The notes below the pieces were generated by a model. The model saw nothing but the letters and a program-made list of their open reading frames with translations, was not told the DNA's origin and did not search any database. From assembly GCA_016110215.1 (NCBI GenBank), contig JADWQD010000003.1, positions 3,286,001-3,350,000 on the forward strand: DNA of 64,000 bases, read 5' to 3'. Below are positions 53,903 to 64,000 of the stretch, piece by piece (positions within the stretch are counted from its first letter, which is position 1; the number at the start of each line of letters is the position of its first letter). The position numbers and the translations under genes were made by a program. The stretch is from Capronia americana (lineage: Eukaryota > Ascomycota > Eurotiomycetes > Chaetothyriales > Herpotrichiellaceae).

Positions 53903-56900
53903 TTCCGACGGTGGCGACCAGCCAAGTAAATCCCATAACCAGGCGAAATAATGAATAAGGGTCCCGATCCAGCGGCGCGGTAAGAAGGAGCAAAGAAAAG
54001 CACAGCTTTGAAGAGACTGAATGAGCGACTGAGAAGACAAGAAATAAACGACGGTCGCCGTGTAATTAAATCTGAATGCGATTTACCTGCCAGAGGGAAT
54101 TTGCACACTGGTCGACGAACAGAAAATGAATGATCCATGAGGAGAAACAGGTGACTTGATATGCGTCCTTGGATGCGAACTGAGGCATGCAAGGCCAACA
54201 CCGTGCTATACTTGCCTATCCAGATCTGGCGTTCCCCCGAGCCTACAGGGCTAGATATGCATGGTCCTGCGGCTCCCGCGGCAACAGGAACGCAGGGAGT
54301 CATTGCGGCTCCCTGTGGCAGCGTCTCTTTTGTCGTTGGAAGAACAGCAAAAGACTCCCGACACGGTTGTGCACAGCCTCGAAACACTCGGTCGAAGCCG
54401 AAGCCGCAAAATGCAAGTAAGCCGGGCGCCAAGAGGCGAACCACGCTACTCATGCTAGTGCAATGTTTCATCAAAGTATCGCCCAATCATAGGCTCGAAT
54501 AGTCAACTGTCCCACCAGCCACACTTTGTGTGCCACATTGCGGATTGTTCTTTTGCAACGAACCGTAAGGCGTCCCTTTTGGTAGTGATTCACAGTCACA
54601 CCTAGGCATGCTTTCGAATCGCTTCCTGGGCCGATGCGGCTAGAACAGAAAGAGAGAGAAAGAGACATAAGAGGCTCTGCCTCTGACGCACACTTCGACG
54701 GAAACCAGTCCTGGAAAGCAAGCCCACGAGACAAAAGGCAACAGACGAAAGGTACTGTGGCTGACGCTAAACCGGTGTGGGAGGCGCGAAGTGGGGCAGA
54801 GTGGCTATGTTGGGGACCTATGACGACACGCGGAGGATAGTGCCTCAAACGTCGAACGTCAACTCATGACTCCCGAGGCATCTACGAGTCACTGTGCCAG
54901 AGAGGCCAGGTGGCAGTCCCCGTTCCTGAACCCAACGGCGCGGTAAGCCCGTATCAAAAGACCCAATCACCACGCGGCTTGGAGGTGTCTGTCCGTTGGA
55001 ATCTTCGCAGAGGACGCTTGTCGAGCATGCACCTCCACACCTCCTGCCTGCCGGGCGACCTAGCGAACAGTGTGAGTGTGTTCGCCATGCACCCCTGCCG
55101 AGTATGTATGTATCCCTGCGACTCATTGCGCAACCATTGGGGCGGCCATCTCTGAGGCCTTCCCTCGACCACGAGTTCACCGACACGTGGTTGAGATTGA
55201 ATGCCCCTCTAAGCGAACCGAGTTCCTGAATTGTCGATCGTGCACCTTTGCACTTGTTGCGGGACGATTCGATGACGCCGAACGTGGGCCTAAGGAGGTA
55301 CGGTTCATCAAGGTCACAATTGCACAGCGCGTAGCATACAGTCCGCGTGCATCCCGTCTCTCTTGGCCTACGCGCCTGGGTAATTCCCTCCATGGGTATG
55401 TAATCATTGTGGGTTGGAGTTGAGCGTGCGGAGCACATGTCTCTCTCTCATGTCTGTCTGCGCAATGAGTGGACGGGCGGGACACAGTAGCACCCTGCCT
55501 GTTCGTCCAATTACAGGGGTTCATAGCCGGGCATCCAGGTACTAATGTGCTGCATGTAGCCTGGTGGATCCAAATCCACGACTTCGATTCGAAACTTCGT
55601 TGGTTCAACGACATATCAAGGCGTTTCCCAGTCTTTTGGCCCCATCCTCTCCTGTGATTCGTCCATTCTACGCAAGGCTCAGGACTTTCGTCTCCGGGTA
55701 CTGAATTCCGTCTGGTCCAGCATGGCTTTGTATTGGTGTGCGAACTGGTTGCGTCTCCTCGGTCTTCGTGACTCGTCCGTATACCCTGACTTTGATTAGC
55801 CCTGCATACAGTACTGAGTGCAGTGAGTCCACATCACACAAGACAGTGCTAAATATGTTCCCCACGAAACTTCTATAACACCTTCCATGCATGGTCAGCT
55901 GGATTGATCGCACGTAGAGCCCGTTTTTGACTACTTGTCCAGAACTCTGCTTGCCTTCTTCGTGCTGGGCTTGCCCCTTGCAGTTCTGGGGGCCGAGTGT
56001 GGGCTTCACCGGCTATCTGGTGCTCAGGCTGAGCCAGGCATCCGTACACACATCCACCCATGCATCTGTACACCCCGCGCCCACAACCACGGATATGCCG
56101 GAGACGTAGTCTAGATTGAGTATGGGTGCCACTGTGGGCCAAAATAGCCACGGAGCTGGCCAAGCTGGAGTAGCCTCACCGATAACCTTGTCGCTGGCTC
56201 CCTTGCAAGCAGCCAGGCGAACGACTTGGCATTGCGGTAAGGCTGAGCCAGAACCCAGGAAATCGGCCCAACAACCACAGAATTGCATCTCCAGGGTTCA
56301 TCCCATTTTCAGGAGTCACGCCGAAGACATCGAACCTTTGTTTTATTTTCATGGCTGTTGCGAAGGCGGAGGTTTTCCCCAAGGTGGCCAGAGGCCGAGA
56401 CAGATACCCAGGCTCCCACGACTAGTATTCATCCCAAGACGAATTTAAACCTCTATCCGGCACACCATATTAGATTATCATGCTGGAGAGCCGATTTATC
56501 TGGAGTATCTCGATCGTACTGGACATCTGAGCAGTACGTAGGGCTGAGCCAGGCAACCAAGAATGGAGTCTGCTAGTACGTGACAAGCGAGAACAACGCC
56601 AGGGAATGCTAATTTAGCTCTTTACGAGGCACACCGCGCCAGTTTGTGCCAATACATCCAGGCTACGGCTGGCGACAGAGACGGGATCCATGATGTGTCT
56701 GCCTTGTGGCCCTGCCTCTGATAGGCAAGATTCGCCAAGTGCCAAGTCCTCGAAGGGGGAAGTGATAGCCGAAGTCTCGGTTCCGGCTTGTTGGGTAGCT
56801 CCAGATCCATTCATTGCATCCATAGGAGCACCAGGAAGACGAGCGCTTGTTGACCGACACGAAAGACTTATTCGATACAAGGTCCCTTCTGTCCTGTCAA

Positions 56901-57054
56901 GAGGCTTCACCCTCAACTGCGGCAAAGAGCGATACGGTACCTCTGATCAAGACCCATCTTGTCACATCGGCTCAATGATGGCCAGAGGTGTTGTTGTTCT
57001 TGCCAACTTTCCAGAGCATAGGCACTGGTCCAGAAGCTGGGTCCAGAGAGCCGC
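53903..57054. other. Long intergenic region without a supported gene
   Basis: About 3.1 kb between the C2H2 gene's start and the 3' end of the next regulator. Frames of up to 197 codons occur, but they overlap each other on both strands and lack motifs. Three copies of a GGCTGAGCC palindrome occur at 56027, 56241 and 56542. No tRNA or transposon sequence was recognised. Confidence 0.4.
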
Positions 57055-59632
57055 TCACGGTAGTTGCGCGGTATAGAAGGTGGTGGCATCGCTGACGAGC
57101 CTGCTAACGTCCGGTAATTGGCCATTACTCTGTGCGCTCTGTAGCATGGTCATGAGCTCCATCTGCTGTTGGGAGCTCAGCGATTGCATGGCGTAGGGAC
57201 TTGCCCCCGCGATTGCTGCGCCAGGGTGTGGACCTGCAGGGCCGGACACAGGAGTGCCGCTATGAGTCCCCGGTGGGGGGAAGGACTGCCCCATATAGCG
57301 ACTATACTCGTGTCCGAAAGGGGCGAGGTACGGGAGTTCGTCATAGTTCAGATTAGGAGAACCTGTGATGCCAGGAATCACTCCGGGGATGAGAGGTGCA
57401 GATGTCCAAGAGCCAGCTCCAGCTGAGGATGTTGTGGTTGGGAAAGTATGTGGATCAAAGACTGGGAGGCTATAGTGCATCGAACCGGCATCGAGCCGAG
57501 GAAGGGAAATATTGGTAGTGGTGGGAACATACTGCTGTGGCGGCGAGAAGGATTGAGTCGAGGTCGGAAGCATCTCTGACTGAGGTTGAGGTTGATATTG
57601 CAGTTGCGAGGAGTGATCAATGTACCCGGCTGCCGCGCTCTTGAAGCTGTGGTTATTTGAAGCGGCATGGACGCTGTGGATTGATTGAGGAGATTGAGCG
57701 CCGTAGTATGATGTATTCGCCGTGCTGGCCGGACTGTTCGCGAATTGAGATGCAGCAGAGGAGCTCAGGTCATGAGTTGCTGAAGAGGAAAGATAATCGG
57801 ATTGCGAGGCCGGAGACTCCTTGCTGTCTACCTCATAAGCTTTGAGACAGCCTAGCACCAGGTTATCATAGAGCTGCTGAGCAGAGCGAACACCAGGCCA
57901 CCGATCCGCACAAAGATCGATTGCTTTCAGCGCATCTTGAATATGTAGCTGGACTTCGTCCAAGGGGTGCTGTTGGCGAATACCTGGGTACGAGATGCAC
58001 CACAGGACGGTGTTCAAAGCCATAAAGATAGCCTGAGTGAAGATCCAGGTTATGTCAATCAAGTGGGCTTCTACCTGGCGCTTCTGGAGTTGGATGTTGA
58101 AGATAGCTGCCGAGTAGCACTGCTGCGCGGCAAAAAGCGACGGGTTCGGGATCTGAGGTGAAGGACGGTATAGAAAAACGATCATCGTATTCTTGCGGCC
58201 AATGAACCAGCTCTCACTGAGCCCGGAACCCTCATCGTTCTTGGGACAGTCACGAACCCAATTGTCAATCTTGGTCAAGATTTGGTGAAACCAGGGATCT
58301 TGATCATGCACGGGGGCATCTCTTTTCTTGAGGTATAACGTTCGTCTGATCTCAGCCTGGAGCAGGCGCATCTTAAAGAAATGTATCGAGATACATTTCT
58401 TCATGATCGGGTGATGGTCGGGAAGAAGGCCGTCGGCGCTAATGTATCGGTCATCGCAAAGCTCGAAGAAGTTGACGTTGATATTGTCGACGCTCACTCC
58501 GAATGCACTCGGTCTTCCCAAACTATGTGCGAGGCCGTACTCCATTGATGTGATAATCCAGAACAGCCGTCGGCGCATGTCGACTTCAAGAGCGTTGGGT
58601 CTGGCGCCAGATGGTGGCCGGTGAATGGTCTCCTCTTCGCACAAGCCGAGGTCCTGACACAACTTTGCGGCGATACCGACGACCCAGTATGCCGCTGTCC
58701 GTGTTGGCGTGAGCAAGGAATATTGAGCAATGAGCGCAAAGCATTGCAATGTCGAGAGATCCATCTTCTGGACAGCCCCGGTCAAGAAAGGTAGAGCAGC
58801 CAGATAGTAGCTGTCAGCCAATCCAGCATATTGCTTGTCCAATTTCTGCATGCTAATGGCAACCACAAGGCGCACCTGGAAGTTGAGAGTGGGATCGCTG
58901 GAGCCGTCATAGACAGCCTCAAGCTCTCTCAGAAATGTCGGTTCATGGAGGAGCGGGAGCATATATTGAGCCTTGGCCATGTAGATCTCGACGAGGCGAT
59001 CCATCAGTTCACGATTGGGGAGGTCCGGGGCGGCGACTGAGCTAATCAGCGGGTAGACCTTGGACGTGGGTTTGTCGCTTTCGGCGTCGAATTTGTCCTT
59101 GATCTCCTGGGCGGCATGGTGTGGTACGACGTCCTTGATGGTCCTCCGGGAAGAGTTCTGCTTTGCGAACTCCATGACGAAGCGTGTGATGGCAATGCCA
59201 CTGGAGGGGCCGAGAAAGCGACTTTCATCGTTCTCACTGAACTTGACCAGGCCCGCGCCCCGCGCCATTGCCTCATGGTCCGGCTCATGCTCCTCGTCTT
59301 TTTCCAGGGCTTTCAGTTCTTCGTTCAGTCTGCGCACAGTGTCTTGTAACGAAGTAATGTATGTTCGCGGTATGGTCCTATTCTTTGCCGAATCGTAGTA
59401 TTCGCAGTGGGCATTGCTCCTCTCGCATGGCTCACACCGGGGAAGGGCGGGGTCGCATCTCGTTTTCCTCTGCCTGACATCAGCCTCGATTGCCTTCCCA
59501 ATCACACAGATGGTGTAGAGGTATGCTCACCTGCCTGCATCGCACGCAGGCCGTCACTGTATGGTGAACCTTGTCACGACTCCTGGCGGTTTCTGGCGAG
59601 TCGGCCATGGTCGCATTTTCGGTGTCTGCCAT
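57055..59632 (-). CDS. Zn2Cys6 transcription factor (fungal-specific)
   Basis: Two exons, 59632-59531 and 59469-57055, give 838 residues. The zinc cluster spans the intron: TACVRCRQ joins RKTRCDPALPRCEPCERSNAHC, giving the canonical six cysteines. A coiled coil follows (TSLQDTVRRLNEELKALEK). The fungal-specific domain covers about 200-560 with MDRLVEIYMAKAQYMLPLLHEPTF, TRTAAYWVVGIAAKLCQDLGL and MRRRLFWIITSMEYGLAHSLGRP. The last 220 residues are Ser/Gln/Pro-rich, like an activation region. The 61-nt intron uses GTGAGC and a GGCAG acceptor. The start MADTENATMADSP lies above the cluster. It is divergent from another Zn2Cys6 gene 938 bp away. Target genes are unknown. Confidence 0.9.
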
Positions 59633-60570
59633 GTAAAGGCAGAGACAGCGACGGAGTGTTTAGTCTATACCGTTCAAGTCGTCCAGATGAACACCATAAG
59701 CGCCCAAGGTGGAATTCCATCTCTCAGCGTGTGTTCGTGGGCTGATACATAAAGCCAAAGGAACGTACGTAGTGGTGATCAGTGGGAGGACGGCGTGACA
59801 GGCTGAGGCAAGACCTCATTGGAGAGCACAAGCTTGAAGCTTTGTCGCCTAGCCAGAGAGTTTCGCGCCTGTCAGCATTGAGAAATGGGGAGCCTCTGGC
59901 CGCAAAAAAAGGTTCGGAGGATCAATGGCGACCTGTCATGATCGACGGTTGACCTCAGAGAACCGGAAAGCCCAGATTGGAAGAAGCATCTGCCCCTGCG
60001 CAGCTCAAAGAAGAGTTGCTCAAATGCAGGGCTGAAACACAAGCTGAACAACATCCAACGGTCAGATGGGCTTCCATTAATGCCTATTCGCCAGCTGCGG
60101 GGTGAAGGGCCTGCCTATAAGGCACCGCTGGAGGGAGTGGCTCCGGGGCCTTAGCGGTTTACAGGCGTTCAGGGATCATCCTCTAATTAGGTCCTAGTTT
60201 AAAGTTGGGCAGGGCACGGCTGGCTAAGAAGCCACCGACTTCGGCAGCTGCTTCTCGTCCGACCAGATAAGGAAGGAGTAGCCTAGTTGCCCTCAACTCC
60301 AACTGTCAATGCACCCCTCCATGGATCAACTCTAGGGTCTGAGCAGAAGATTTCATCAACCACAATATCACGGCAGGACTGGGTACATAGCCCAAGACCA
60401 GTGTCAGCCGTGGCCATATCACTTGCCGGAGTCTCTTTTTTCCCACAAAAGGAATTGCCGTCCTCACTTCGACACCAGGCTGATGCCGATAAGCACGTTA
60501 TCTTCGGCCGTGAGCAGTACGTAGCATTGCGAAATCGACTGCAGGGAAATGGTTTGAAACTCGTTCAACC
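59633..60570. promoter_or_regulatory. Shared upstream region of two divergent Zn2Cys6 genes
   Basis: The 938 bp separate two start codons on opposite strands. Short inverted repeats are visible around 60113-60165 (TGCCTATAAGGCA, then CCGCT and AGCGG arms), but I cannot assign a factor. The region may carry CGG-type Zn2Cys6 sites, including possible autoregulatory ones. Confidence 0.4.
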
Positions 60571-62616
60571 ATGACGAAGCCCGAGTCTGTTGAGGCACTC
60601 CTGAACCCTTCATTGAGGGTTTCGAGGCCGGTTGCCGCATGTGCGCGCTGTCGGTCTGCAAAGATCAAATGTGATGGGAAGCTACCAGCCTGTTCGGCAT
60701 GTGAGAGGTCTGGCAAATCGACAAGCTGCACGAGCGCCAACGATGAATTCGCTCGGGGCAAGGAGCGCAGCTACGTCGCCGCTCTGGAAGCTACTGCCCA
60801 AAGGCTGCAGAAAAAGATTGACATGGCTCGACTCGAAGCCGCCGGTCACCAGGCGGCATCCGGCACCTCTTCTGCAGGCCGACCACACCAAAGGCGCAAG
60901 ATAAGCGGAACTCGTCGAAAGGAGGCATCGGACGTCGACGAACTGGTTAGCGACTTTGGTTTCTTGACCGTCAATGCGACATCACGCGATTTTCACGGAT
61001 TCACTTCGACCATGTCGTTTGCCAAACTGCTCCTCTCAGCGGCCGCAAGAGACGAGCTACCTCCTCTCGAATCGCGCGGGCTACCACCGCGCTACGCCAT
61101 CACCCCGATGATCAATCAATACCTCGAGAACATATATGTTTTATTCCCTTTTTTCTCCGAGACCGACCTGATGGCCAGCCTCTCCCGAATCTACAATGAC
61201 TCCGCTGCTGTTTCGTCAACAGTAACACCCCTTGACGTGTGGTATGTGCGGCTGATTTTGGCGATTGTCCACGCAGCAAGCTCCCAACGAAAGGGAGATG
61301 AGAACGACAGGACAGCTCTCCAACACATGTCAGCGGCTAGAGGCCTCGCAGGATATGTCCTCCATCCAGGGTCGATTGCTGGCGTCCAAGCTCTTTTGCT
61401 GCTGGTTCAGTACTCCTTGGTGGATCCCTCGCATTATGACTCCTGGTATCTCGTAGGAATGGCTGCCCGACTCGTCGTCGATCTAGGTCTCCATTGCGAG
61501 CCAGCGCTGGAGACCAAAATCAGCAAAAGCGCATTGGATCTACGACGCAGGATATTCCATTGCACCTACGCATTCGATCGTCTCGTCAGCATGTCCCTTG
61601 ATCGAGCATTTTCCTTTACAGACGATTCCGCCTCAGAGGTCCCTCTGCCTGATTCAGTGGCAGACCCGTCACCGTCCCAAGTTTTTCAACGATTGCTGAA
61701 GCCTTCACTCTATCTGTTCGACATCCGTCGGGTCCAGTCAGCATTCTATCAGACGACGAGGTGGTCATCCCGGTCACAATGGCCGCTGGCCACGGCGGCC
61801 ACATACGCCAGCACGGTCTCCAATGACATTCACGCGTGGTACGGCACCATTCCACCGACATTGTCCCAGCGTCACCTCATGTTGTTCAATCTGGAACGGC
61901 TGTACTCCCAAATTCTGGTAGTCTCGCCAAATCAACGAGTTCCTGCGGGCAGCATGACAGACCTGAACAAAGAACTGGTATTCGAGTATTCAGCCCAGTA
62001 TGCCGATCTCCTCCAGCCTATTGCGCAGGATGTCAGCTGGCATGCATACCTCACCTATGCTGATATCTGTCGAGCGAAATACGTTGGGCAGAAGTTTGTG
62101 GAAGTGTTGTGGTCCGACTTCGACCGACTCATCAAGACCACCCACGCCGTCCGAGAGGGCTCAACCCTTGCCAACAATGTGCCTCTCGACAACGGCCAGC
62201 GAGCAACCATCTGCCTGCGGAAGATTATTGAGATATTGGACTTCGCACGGCATCGCTGGGCCATGCCGGAAATGCGAGAAAAGTTCGAGCAAGAATCGGC
62301 CGTCCTCTTCTCCCGACTGAAAAGCCGGCAGATGGAGGTTAGTTCTTCGCAATATTCCAACCTGGCCCATGTCAACACCGGCCTGGTGGGCACGAACCCT
62401 GGATACGGGCCAGGCCCAAGTCAATATGCATACGATGGACCAGTTCTCACCCAACTTCCAAGTCCTCCTATCAACCAAGACCCTGTCCGACCTGATATCC
62501 AACAACAACGTATGCTCACGCCGCCGGAAGAATATCCCATGCAGTCGGGACTTTACCCTATGCCACAAGGCTCATTGCCTCGGCGCAGCTACGAGTTCCA
62601 TGGCGGACGAGGTTGA
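60571..62616 (+). CDS. Zn2Cys6 transcription factor (fungal-specific)
   Basis: A single exon of 681 residues. The zinc cluster is at about 24-53: ACARCRSAKIKCDGKLPACSACERSGKSTSC, shown here as ACARCRSAKIKC and ACSACERSGKSTSC. A coiled-coil stretch (ERSYVAALEATAQRLQKKI) follows, then a middle homology region with PMINQYLENIYVLFPFFSETDL, SWYLVGMAARLVVDLGLHCEP and DLRRRIFHCTYAFDRLVSMSL. The C-terminus is Pro/Gln/Tyr-rich. The absence of introns contrasts with the other two Zn2Cys6 genes here. It sits head to head with one of them. Function is not deducible from sequence. Confidence 0.9.
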   Translation: MTKPESVEALLNPSLRVSRPVAACARCRSAKIKCDGKLPACSACERSGKSTSCTSANDEFARGKERSYVAALEATAQRLQKKIDMARLEAAGHQAASGTSSAGRPHQRRKISGTRRKEASDVDELVSDFGFLTVNATSRDFHGFTSTMSFAKLLLSAAARDELPPLESRGLPPRYAITPMINQYLENIYVLFPFFSETDLMASLSRIYNDSAAVSSTVTPLDVWYVRLILAIVHAASSQRKGDENDRTALQHMSAARGLAGYVLHPGSIAGVQALLLLVQYSLVDPSHYDSWYLVGMAARLVVDLGLHCEPALETKISKSALDLRRRIFHCTYAFDRLVSMSLDRAFSFTDDSASEVPLPDSVADPSPSQVFQRLLKPSLYLFDIRRVQSAFYQTTRWSSRSQWPLATAATYASTVSNDIHAWYGTIPPTLSQRHLMLFNLERLYSQILVVSPNQRVPAGSMTDLNKELVFEYSAQYADLLQPIAQDVSWHAYLTYADICRAKYVGQKFVEVLWSDFDRLIKTTHAVREGSTLANNVPLDNGQRATICLRKIIEILDFARHRWAMPEMREKFEQESAVLFSRLKSRQMEVSSSQYSNLAHVNTGLVGTNPGYGPGPSQYAYDGPVLTQLPSPPINQDPVRPDIQQQRMLTPPEEYPMQSGLYPMPQGSLPRRSYEFHGGRG

Positions 62617-63449
62617 CGCCAGTAGGCTCATTTGTCCGAACGTCCATTCAGCCATCGGCATAACCAGAAGAGTGTTGCACACAGGGTCTCGTGCTTAAGG
62701 TTTCAGTTGGTCATTGTGGCGGTCCGTGGGACAACCATATCAGAATGCCAATTATCATCATGATCCTGCCCAAAAAGGGCGGTACAAGCCTGAACCAACC
62801 GAGTTCAGCGAAGACGTGGGTGATCGTGGGTGTCAGCTCCCTAGAGAGGGGGCGGTGGGCGCAGGTCATCTGAGAGCACACCATGCCCACGTGTGCAGCT
62901 TATTGGCCTCGAGAGGTTGCTAAACTCTGAGTTTTGAGGACACTGCGACCATGAGGCAGGGGGCTGCAGCACCAAGCGAAGCAGCTGGCACACACGTTCT
63001 CATGACCTCCCACACATGCATCCTCGACTTGACATTTATATTCCACGACAGACGCCAATTTTGATCCTGTCCTCCATTCTCCAAGCGACGACCGCACGGT
63101 TGTCAACCAACGGCTGGACGTGCTTCCCGGACTCTAGGCGCCGTTCCTGACTACCGTGGGGCTGCAGCCAGCGCCCAAGGATTCGCCCAATCAGTGCGCG
63201 TTAGGCACTCGCCTTCCTGCCGCTGCACTTGGCATTTCCGGCGCGGAATGACGTGTAGTGTCCTCGACCATTTCTCGACGCTTTTCGTTCTGCCTACTTC
63301 GACTTCAAGGTTTTACCCCCGTCGCCTGCAATAGTTCCGGTAACCCGCTTAACAAGAGGATCATTGTCACTTTTTCTTCCTTCGACCAGCAGACGCCCAA
63401 CCGTCCCCAACCCTCCCACGCCAATGCGTACTTCCGACTCCCCGGAGCC
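62617..63449. other. Intergenic region before the endopolyphosphatase gene
   Basis: This 833-bp stretch holds the 3' end of the regulator and the polyphosphatase promoter. A CCAAT is near 63188. No coding sequence is supported. Confidence 0.4.
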
Positions 63450-64000
63450 ATGGTCCGCGTCGCTCTCGGGCTCCTGCTTTGCGCAGCCTGCGCAACAGCA
63501 GCACCTCCGAATATCCCTGGGACAGGCGACAGCTTACAACAAGTGATTGTCGATCCGTCAATATCAAAGGCACAGCCTGCGCCGCGGAAGCTACGTGGCA
63601 GGTTTCTGCACATCACAGGTGACTGCGGCACAGCCCCCCGCCTTCATTGATCCTTATTTGACTTTCTCCTTAGACATCCACCCCGATCCCTTCTATAAAT
63701 CCCACTCCGACCCTGCAGAGTTATGTCACTCGGGTAAAGGCCCGGCTAGAAAATTTGGAGCGGAACTGACGGACTGCGATGCACCCATCAGTCTGGTCAA
63801 CGCCACCTTTAAATGGATCGAGGAAAACCTGAAGGACGAGATCGATTTCGTCATATGGACGGGCGACTCCGCCCGGCACGACAACGATGAGCGGCTCCCT
63901 CGATCAGACAGTCAGGTCCTCAAGCTCAACCGACTCATCGTCGACAAGTTTGTCGATACCTTCGGAAAGCCGGACAATGTCGACGACCCTGACCCAACCA
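63450..64000 (+). CDS. PPN1: Vacuolar endopolyphosphatase (5' part; continues beyond window)
   Basis: Exon 1 is 63450-63618 and exon 2 starts at 63674 and runs off the right edge; about 165 residues are visible. The protein begins MVRVALGLLLCAACATAA, a signal peptide or signal anchor. Splicing makes RFLHITDIHPDPFYKSH, the first metallophosphatase motif (D-x-H). VIWTGDSARHDNDERLP, the second metal-binding motif, is the hallmark of Ppn1 endopolyphosphatases, which cut long-chain polyphosphate inside the vacuole. A CHSGKGPARKFGAELTDCD stretch between them is also typical. The 55-nt intron uses GTGACT and CTTAG. The remaining catalytic motifs and the C-terminus lie outside the window. Confidence 0.9.

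Noticed and set aside
54845..55438. 197-codon open frame on the minus strand
   Set aside because: No motif, overlapping frames of similar length on the other strand, and no promoter or splice context.

Overview
The window is nuclear DNA of a filamentous ascomycete (Pezizomycotina). Most genes are split by short introns of about 45-120 nt with GTRNGY donors and CTRAY-type branch points. Fungus-specific families are abundant: three Zn2Cys6 regulators, a HET-domain gene, an Ecm33-type GPI protein and a CorA-like membrane protein. Core eukaryotic genes carry their usual fungal signatures. A placement in Eurotiomycetes, perhaps Chaetothyriales, is only an impression from protein style. All gene models below were spliced by eye. 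No similarity search was run.

Left third (1-21.6 kb) is a housekeeping block: COX18 (cut by the left edge) divergent from ALG11, then UBC9, asparagine synthetase, mitochondrial porin, a membrane-anchored J protein divergent from methionine aminopeptidase 2, chorismate synthase, a large secretory-pathway kelch-like membrane protein, and the ribonucleotide reductase large subunit. Regulatory sites fit the products: TGAGTCA (Gcn4/CpcA) upstream of asparagine synthetase and chorismate synthase, a perfect double CCAAT palindrome upstream of porin, and ACGCG repeats upstream of RNR1.

Middle (22-38 kb) is looser. It holds a HET-domain gene whose reading frame needs an intron or contains a frameshift, a mitochondrial NAD+-carrier-type protein divergent from QCR7, a 3-methyladenine DNA glycosylase, an Ecm33-like cell-wall protein with an intron in its 5' leader, and an alpha/beta hydrolase. 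Between them are several 1.5-2.6 kb stretches in which no gene could be supported.

Right part (38-64 kb) holds the most interesting local grouping: kynureninase, indoleamine 2,3-dioxygenase and a Zn2Cys6 regulator, consecutive and all on the minus strand. This looks like a small tryptophan-to-anthranilate (kynurenine) unit with its own regulator. It is flanked by a CorA-like membrane protein and, further right, a secreted six-hairpin glycosidase and an SCP2-type peroxisomal thiolase. A single-C2H2 protein, two divergent Zn2Cys6 regulators and the 5' end of an endopolyphosphatase (cut by the right edge) complete the window.
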